A stretch of DNA of 9,844 bases from Chitinophagales bacterium. Its GTDB lineage: Bacteria; Bacteroidota; Bacteroidia; Chitinophagales; Saprospiraceae. The notes under the pieces were generated by a model, which was not told where the DNA came from, ran no database searches, and was given only the letters and a program-made list of their open reading frames with translations. Position numbers and translations under genes: made by a program. Positions 5,662 through 9,844 of this stretch are shown here, piece by piece (the first letter of the stretch is position 1; each line of letters starts with the position of its first letter). The stretch is from contig JAAFHO010000155.1 of assembly GCA_013297575.1 (NCBI GenBank), positions 1 through 9,844 on the forward strand, written 5' to 3'.

Positions 5662-7157
5662 TAGATAGAAGTCATAGCCATTTCCCAAAGCCTTTCGTAT
5701 GGGATAATTTCCAGTTCATGCGATTGGTTATCTACATGAAAGGGCACACTGCTCAATTTTTGTTTATAACTTTTTACTTTTACTTCTACTAGTTTTCCAT
5801 CAAATTGAACAAATGGTATGGCCAATAGCATTTTGATAAAATAATAACTTCGCTTGGTGTTCTCGCCTTTCAAATGCCGATAGCAGTATTGATTAACGGC
5901 ATCATGTTTGTCTAAAATGAGGCGAAATCTTTTCTCATTTAGTAAAATGAGATAACGAATAATGATAATTGCTACATTTAATCCCCCTTTATCTTTAGAG
6001 AAAATGGGGGTGCGCTTTTCAAATCGATCTAGCCTAAATTTTAAGGCTAAAGAGGACACAACTAAGCCCAATGAGTGTAAATAAAATAAATAAGCCTCAT
6101 AAATGGCCCATATTTCCTTTGCATTGTCGGGTAAAAATTGGAAGCGGGGGTGGCTATAGATGGTTTGAAGTGTTTTATCCACCTGTTCGTATTCCTTAGA
6201 GTGAAAACTCAAACTAATAAATAACTCTTGGTATTTGAACCAATTAAATGTACCCTCCTTCAAAAAACGCAGGCATTCGTTGGCCGAAACCTGACCTTCG
6301 AGGAACTGCCCAAGTTGGATATTGCTAATTAAATTTTGATAGTGGAATATTTGTAGTGGCGTTCGCGCTTCGTAAGGGCGGTCTTTGAAAAAAACAATAG
6401 CTTCGTTACAGTATGCAATTACATTTTCATAATCCTTAATACTGGTATAACGGGCAAGTCCAATCAAGTAGCCATACATCTGTAGTTTATAGGATTTAAA
6501 CTGCTCCAAATACGGCAATATGATATTATAAGACGATACAGCCTGATCGTGGATATTGGCATTTTCACTCTTATTATTGACAAATAACACCATCAACTCT
6601 GTATATAATTGCTCTGCAAGGCATTCTGCATCGTATAACGTACGAAACTGCTTGAATGCCTCATTCATTGATTTATACTTAGCACTATTACTCTCCCTTA
6701 ACCCATACTGAATGCGCAAAAAAGAGCAAATATCCATTGAAAGGAAGGTAAAATCAAACTTGATCGCTTTATTGAGCAATTTTTCGGCAAGTTCCATCGC
6801 TGATATACTGGCATTCATACCCGCCAATATCCTTACTACTACCCATTTTTTATGGCATTCGTAATAGGCCCTTTGATAATCCGAGAAATCAGATTTGAAG
6901 GTATTAATATCGAGCACAGCATCAATTAAATGACCCTTGATATCGGATTTGAGTTTCCGATATGCATTACCGCCAATATGACCTTGGTATAGAATACGCT
7001 CTGCTTCGGAATCAGTATTTAGTTCACCATCACTTACTCCTTCAAAAAACGCCAGTAGTTTAGATGAACCTCCACGGCCATCACCCTCACGGAGGTGTTC
7101 AAAGGGATTGATATTATGCTGATTGAGCAGAAAAATAATCTCTTTTAATGATTGCAT
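5661..7157 (-). CDS. Uncharacterised 498-residue alpha-helical (TPR-like) protein
   Basis: I do not recognise a named family. The protein is almost wholly helical, with no signal peptide, no clear membrane segment and few glycines, so it is probably cytoplasmic. It opens with a short helix (SLKEIIFLLNQHNI, 3-16) and a charged loop (EGDGRGGSSK). A run of helix pairs fills about residues 65-430, spaced like TPR/solenoid repeats, with patterns such as AMELAEKLLNKAIKFDF, NVIAYCNEAIVFFK and GQVSANECLRFLKEG. Aromatic residues are frequent (YYECHKKW, NWFKYQELF). The C-terminus returns to mixed structure (LEIIPYERLWEMAM). A TPR-like scaffold for protein binding is the natural inference, with no known partner. 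It is divergent from the PorE-like gene and shares a 104-bp control region with it. A TACCTTTG box ends four bases before the start codon, so its mRNA may be nearly leaderless. The next in-frame Met is over 110 residues in, so this start is favoured. Confidence 0.85.
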   Translation of the reverse strand: MQSLKEIIFLLNQHNINPFEHLREGDGRGGSSKLLAFFEGVSDGELNTDSEAERILYQGHIGGNAYRKLKSDIKGHLIDAVLDINTFKSDFSDYQRAYYECHKKWVVVRILAGMNASISAMELAEKLLNKAIKFDFTFLSMDICSFLRIQYGLRESNSAKYKSMNEAFKQFRTLYDAECLAEQLYTELMVLFVNNKSENANIHDQAVSSYNIILPYLEQFKSYKLQMYGYLIGLARYTSIKDYENVIAYCNEAIVFFKDRPYEARTPLQIFHYQNLISNIQLGQFLEGQVSANECLRFLKEGTFNWFKYQELFISLSFHSKEYEQVDKTLQTIYSHPRFQFLPDNAKEIWAIYEAYLFYLHSLGLVVSSLALKFRLDRFEKRTPIFSKDKGGLNVAIIIIRYLILLNEKRFRLILDKHDAVNQYCYRHLKGENTKRSYYFIKMLLAIPFVQFDGKLVEVKVKSYKQKLSSVPFHVDNQSHELEIIPYERLWEMAMTSI

Positions 7158-7161
7158 GTTG

Positions 7162-7169
7162 CAAAGGTA
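7162..7169 (-). promoter_or_regulatory. -7 promoter box TACCTTTG, almost touching the start codon
   Basis: An exact TAnnTTTG match on the minus strand. Its last base is 7162 and the ATG begins at 7157, so transcription would start at or within two bases of the start codon. No TTTG is found at the -33 distance. Confidence 0.55.
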
Positions 7170-7195
7170 GTGCGTGCTTTGTTTTATTTTTTATG

Positions 7196-7222
7196 TTTGT
7201 TAAAATATTACAACTATTTTTG
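7196..7222 (+). promoter_or_regulatory. Putative promoter of the PorE-like gene
   Basis: TTTG (7196-7199), 15 bases, then TATTTTTG (7215-7222), an exact TAnnTTTG match with a slightly short spacer. Transcription would start near 7226-7229, about 35 bases before the ATG at 7262. A second exact box, TAGGTTTG (7236-7243), lies inside the inverted repeat but has no spaced -33 partner. Confidence 0.5.
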
Positions 7223-7247
7223 CGTACAAACAAAATAGGTTTGTACG
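7223..7247. repeat. 9-bp perfect inverted repeat ahead of the PorE-like gene
   Basis: CGTACAAAC (7223-7231) and GTTTGTACG (7239-7247) are exact reverse complements around AAAATAG. The repeat lies between the best promoter box and the start codon, in the region shared by two divergent genes. It could be an operator for a dimeric regulator or a 5' stem-loop on the mRNA. It is not a terminator, since only TTT follows. Confidence 0.65.
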
Positions 7248-7261
7248 TTTATACCAAAATT

Positions 7262-9298
7262 ATGAAGAACAAAAATAACTTTTCGCTTTCTGCATTGCTA
7301 TTATTTATAGCATTTTTTGCTAGTTGCAACTACACCATCAAAATAAAAGATGGCACTACCGCTTATAACCTAAAAAGATATGACAATGCTATTCCAATGC
7401 TGCAAAAGGAGTACGGAAAGTCGAAATCGCGCAATGAAAAAGGGAAATTGGCTTATCAAATAGCAGCGTCGTATCAACATATTGGCAAACCTCAACAAGC
7501 AGTCCAATGGTATAAAACTGCCTACGATAATAGTTATGGTGCAGAAGCGCTGAAGGGATATGCTTACACCCTGAAACAAACCGAAAAATATAAAGAAGCC
7601 TTAGAAGAGTTTAAAAACTTAGGTATCGAAATTGGTAGCCCTTACGAATATCGCAAGGAAATTACTTCCTGTGCTGTGGCGCAAGATTGGAACAAGCAGG
7701 CCGCCAATAATGGATATTCGATTGATCTAGCGCCATTTAACAGTCCTCAGAATGACTTTTCTCCCATTTGGGCGCCCGATAAACGGCTTGTGTTTACGAG
7801 TGATCGCTCTAGCAGCACTGGTAAAAGTAATTATGGCTGGACTGGTAATCGTTTTATGGATATTTTTGTGGTAGAAGCCACCGAAGCCAGCCCACAAAAC
7901 TACGATATTGTATTCAATAGCCCCAATAATGAAGGAACACCCTGTTTCAATAAGAAAGGGGATGAAATTTTCTTTGTCCGAACCAGTGGAGCCTATAAAG
8001 GAGATGACCAATTCTGTAAAATATTTGTTGCCCAAATCAATGAAAATAAAACTTGGTCGTCCCCTACCCCACTATTGTTCCAAAAAGATCGGATTAACTA
8101 CGTACACCCTTGTCTATCGCCCGATGGAAGCACCCTGTATTTTGCATCCAATGACCCTGAGGGTTGGGGAGGTTATGATATCTATGCTGTAACAAGAAAG
8201 CCCAATAATGAAACCGGATGGGGCGACCCCAAATTACTCAGTAGAAGCATCAACACAACCGGAAATGACCTGTTCCCTACCTTTGATGCCGATACCTTAT
8301 ACTTTGCATCCAATGGTCATCCGGGTATGGGCGGTTTGGATATTTTTAAGACCTACAAATTGGATAAAATAAACTGGGCACCACCAGCTAATCTAAAATC
8401 GCCTATTAATTCCGGTGGCGATGATTTTGGACTTATTGTATCTTCCAATACTACAAATAAACCTTCTTTACTTAAGGAAGGTGATATTATTCGTAGTGGA
8501 TTTTTTACGTCCAATAGACCCAATGACAAAGCCAAGGGCATGGATGATATTTATCAGTTTACACAGCGAGTGCCACCTCCGCCGCCGCCTGTGCCTGTAG
8601 ATACTGTGTCTAAAAAGGATATAGTGCACCAGATCATTATTGAAGGATATGTGGTAGAGAAAATATATACTATAGCAGATGATCCCAACTCAAAAGTACT
8701 TGGCAGACGCCCCTTGGACAAGGTGAATGTCAGTATTGAAGGGCAGGAAAAACCAATTGTGCTAAAAACAGGTCCAGATGGTTATTTCAAGATTGTTGCC
8801 GCTGCACAAAAAGATTATAAGTTTACGGGAAACAAAGAGGAATACCTCAGTAATTACACAAAATTCAGCACCAAAGGCATCGGGAAAGACCCGAATAAAC
8901 CCATACAAACCTTTGAAGTTGAAATTGTATTGGACAAGATTTATCGAAATAAGGAAATTGTACTAGAAAATATCTATTACGATTACGATAAATGGGATAT
9001 TCGCCCAGATGCCGAACCTACCCTAAACAAACTCGCCGAGATGTTATCTCAAAACCCCACCATTCGCATACAATTAGGAAGCCATACCGATTGCAGGGGC
9101 AATGATAGTTACAACCAAAATCTCTCTCAAAAAAGGGCAGAAAGTGCTGTTAATTATTTGACTGGGAAGGGAATTAGTACCGAAAGGCTAAGTGCTATTG
9201 GGTACGGCGAGGGCAACCCCGCAGCTGGCTGTAATTGTAATAAGTGTACGGAGCAAGAGCACCAACAAAACCGCCGAACAACTTTTAAAATAGAATAA
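7262..9298 (+). CDS. PorE-like OmpA-family lipoprotein (TPR, beta-propeller, CRD, OmpA)
   Basis: 678 residues. The start at 7262 gives a clean lipoprotein signal: KNKNN, a hydrophobic core LSALLLFIAFF and lipobox FASC with lipidated Cys22. An earlier in-frame ATG at 7148 would put unrelated residues before it. Domains in order: TPR-like helices (30-130); PD40-type beta-propeller blades (about 150-435, for example LSPDGSTLYFASN at 285-297 and PGMGGLDIF at 354-362); a Pro-rich hinge (438-445); a carboxypeptidase-regulatory-like beta sandwich (about 457-555); and a C-terminal OmpA domain (about 565-678). In the OmpA domain SHTDCRG and LSQKRA supply Asp610 and Arg625, the pair that binds diaminopimelate of peptidoglycan. 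This order matches PorE of the type IX secretion system, a periplasmic lipoprotein joining the outer membrane to peptidoglycan. No acidic export signal follows Cys22, consistent with periplasmic facing. The PorP/SprF partner usually found nearby is not in this window, so a T9SS role is inference. Confidence 0.88.
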   Translation: MKNKNNFSLSALLLFIAFFASCNYTIKIKDGTTAYNLKRYDNAIPMLQKEYGKSKSRNEKGKLAYQIAASYQHIGKPQQAVQWYKTAYDNSYGAEALKGYAYTLKQTEKYKEALEEFKNLGIEIGSPYEYRKEITSCAVAQDWNKQAANNGYSIDLAPFNSPQNDFSPIWAPDKRLVFTSDRSSSTGKSNYGWTGNRFMDIFVVEATEASPQNYDIVFNSPNNEGTPCFNKKGDEIFFVRTSGAYKGDDQFCKIFVAQINENKTWSSPTPLLFQKDRINYVHPCLSPDGSTLYFASNDPEGWGGYDIYAVTRKPNNETGWGDPKLLSRSINTTGNDLFPTFDADTLYFASNGHPGMGGLDIFKTYKLDKINWAPPANLKSPINSGGDDFGLIVSSNTTNKPSLLKEGDIIRSGFFTSNRPNDKAKGMDDIYQFTQRVPPPPPPVPVDTVSKKDIVHQIIIEGYVVEKIYTIADDPNSKVLGRRPLDKVNVSIEGQEKPIVLKTGPDGYFKIVAAAQKDYKFTGNKEEYLSNYTKFSTKGIGKDPNKPIQTFEVEIVLDKIYRNKEIVLENIYYDYDKWDIRPDAEPTLNKLAEMLSQNPTIRIQLGSHTDCRGNDSYNQNLSQKRAESAVNYLTGKGISTERLSAIGYGEGNPAAGCNCNKCTEQEHQQNRRTTFKIE

Positions 9299-9347
9299 AA
9301 AAGGAGCATTGTGCATCAAAAAAGAGTAAATTTGATGCACAATGCTC
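9297..9347 (-). terminator. Strong intrinsic terminator of the fucosidase gene
   Basis: A perfect 17-bp stem (9304-9320 with 9331-9347, arm starting GAGCATTGTGCATC) around a 10-base loop. On the minus strand it is followed after one C by six T residues (9302-9297). The T-run overlaps the stop codon of the convergent PorE-like gene. Plus-strand transcripts get the stem but no T-run. Confidence 0.85.
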
Positions 9348-9358
9348 GTGTATCAGGT

Positions 9359-9844
9359 TTAATTATTTGAAATTTTCAATACCCAAACATGATCAGTTAC
9401 CGATTTTAATCCTTCTGGCAATGATATTTCGACTACTGCGCCATTCTGTTTCCATGAAATATTCGACGTACTGCCCAGCAATTCAATTTTTGCTTTTTTT
9501 GACAAAGCAATTTTTGATAAAAGGAGTTTCTCTTTCGGGAAATCAAAAAGAAAAACATATTGGGTTTTGCCATCTTTCGACTGCGTATAACGAATTGCAT
9601 CCCCTTCACTAAAAGAGGAGTAGATTCTTGTCCCATAAATAGACGCTCCATTGGTACGTATCCAAGCGCCTATTTCTTTAAGGCGCTGGTAAGCCACGGG
9701 GTCTAGTTCACCATCGGGACTAGGGCCTATATTCAAGAGGTAATTACCGCCTTTACTCACGATATCGACCAGTTTTTCAATAATTTCGTTCGTTGGTTTA
9801 TAGACATCATTGGGTACATAACTCCAGCTATTACCCATTGTCAT
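9359..9844 (-). CDS. Alpha-L-fucosidase (GH29), C-terminal part, cut by window edge
   Basis: 161 residues in frame to the right edge; the gene continues beyond it, and the ATG at the edge is simply an internal Met. The stretch MGNSWSYVPNDVYKP, then IEKLVDIVSKGGNYLLNIGPSPDGEL and AWIRTNGASIYGTRIY, is highly typical of the end of the GH29 catalytic barrel, followed by a beta-rich C-terminal domain (about 85-161, with TQYVFLFDFPKEKLLL and LLGSTSNISWKQNGAVVEISLP). GH29 enzymes release alpha-L-fucose from glycans by a retaining mechanism. The catalytic nucleophile Asp lies upstream and cannot be checked. The signal peptide, expected for a periplasmic or surface enzyme, is also outside the window. 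It is convergent with the PorE-like gene and ends at a strong terminator. No other polysaccharide-utilisation gene is visible here. Confidence 0.93.
   Translation of the reverse strand: MTMGNSWSYVPNDVYKPTNEIIEKLVDIVSKGGNYLLNIGPSPDGELDPVAYQRLKEIGAWIRTNGASIYGTRIYSSFSEGDAIRYTQSKDGKTQYVFLFDFPKEKLLLSKIALSKKAKIELLGSTSNISWKQNGAVVEISLPEGLKSVTDHVWVLKISNN

Noticed and set aside
7148..7261. Longer reading of the PorE-like gene starting at 7148
   Set aside because: The 38 extra residues overlap the divergent gene's start and the promoter boxes, and they precede a complete lipoprotein signal peptide that starts at 7262.
9842..9844. ATG at the right edge as the fucosidase start
   Set aside because: The residues there (MGNSWSYVPNDVY) belong to the interior of GH29 enzymes, so the gene continues beyond the window.

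Overview
The window looks like a chromosomal segment of a Bacteroidota (Bacteroidetes) bacterium, possibly of the Chitinophagaceae/Saprospiria type. The evidence is the DUF5606 protein, a PorE-like lipoprotein (TPR, beta-propeller, carboxypeptidase-regulatory domain, OmpA), several TAnnTTTG-type -7 promoter boxes, weak Shine-Dalgarno sites and moderately AT-rich DNA. The assignment below phylum is a guess.

Layout. Positions 1-3047 are read on the minus strand. A RsbU-type GAF-PP2C phosphatase overlaps a small biotin carboxyl carrier protein by one base (TAATG). After a 145-bp gap with its own promoter box comes mreB, then after 3 bp the first 34 codons of mreC, cut by the window edge. Positions 3184-5024 read on the plus strand as a likely operon: frr (ribosome recycling factor), a DUF5606 protein and a family 2 glycosyltransferase. 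Positions 5025-5660 hold no large gene but are rich in structure. This stretch has a GC-rich hairpin pair just after the glycosyltransferase, a perfect terminator palindrome, a promoter-like pair and a 28-codon ORF. The last three together look like an isolated small minus-strand transcription unit. Positions 5661-7157 (minus) encode a 498-residue all-helical protein that I cannot name. It is divergent from a 678-residue PorE-like OmpA lipoprotein (7262-9298, plus). A strong minus-strand terminator at 9297-9347 ends the C-terminal part of a GH29 alpha-L-fucosidase that enters from the right edge.

How the genes relate. Most are housekeeping or envelope functions: cell shape (mreB/mreC), translation (frr), a carboxylase carrier, glycan synthesis (GT2), anchoring of the outer membrane to peptidoglycan (PorE-like), and glycan breakdown (fucosidase). 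No mobile element, CRISPR array, tRNA or rRNA was found. The parts most worth a second look are the small transcription unit at 5263-5494, the divergent control region at 7158-7261 with a 9-bp inverted repeat and a nearly leaderless start, and the coupling of a signalling phosphatase to an orphan biotin carrier.
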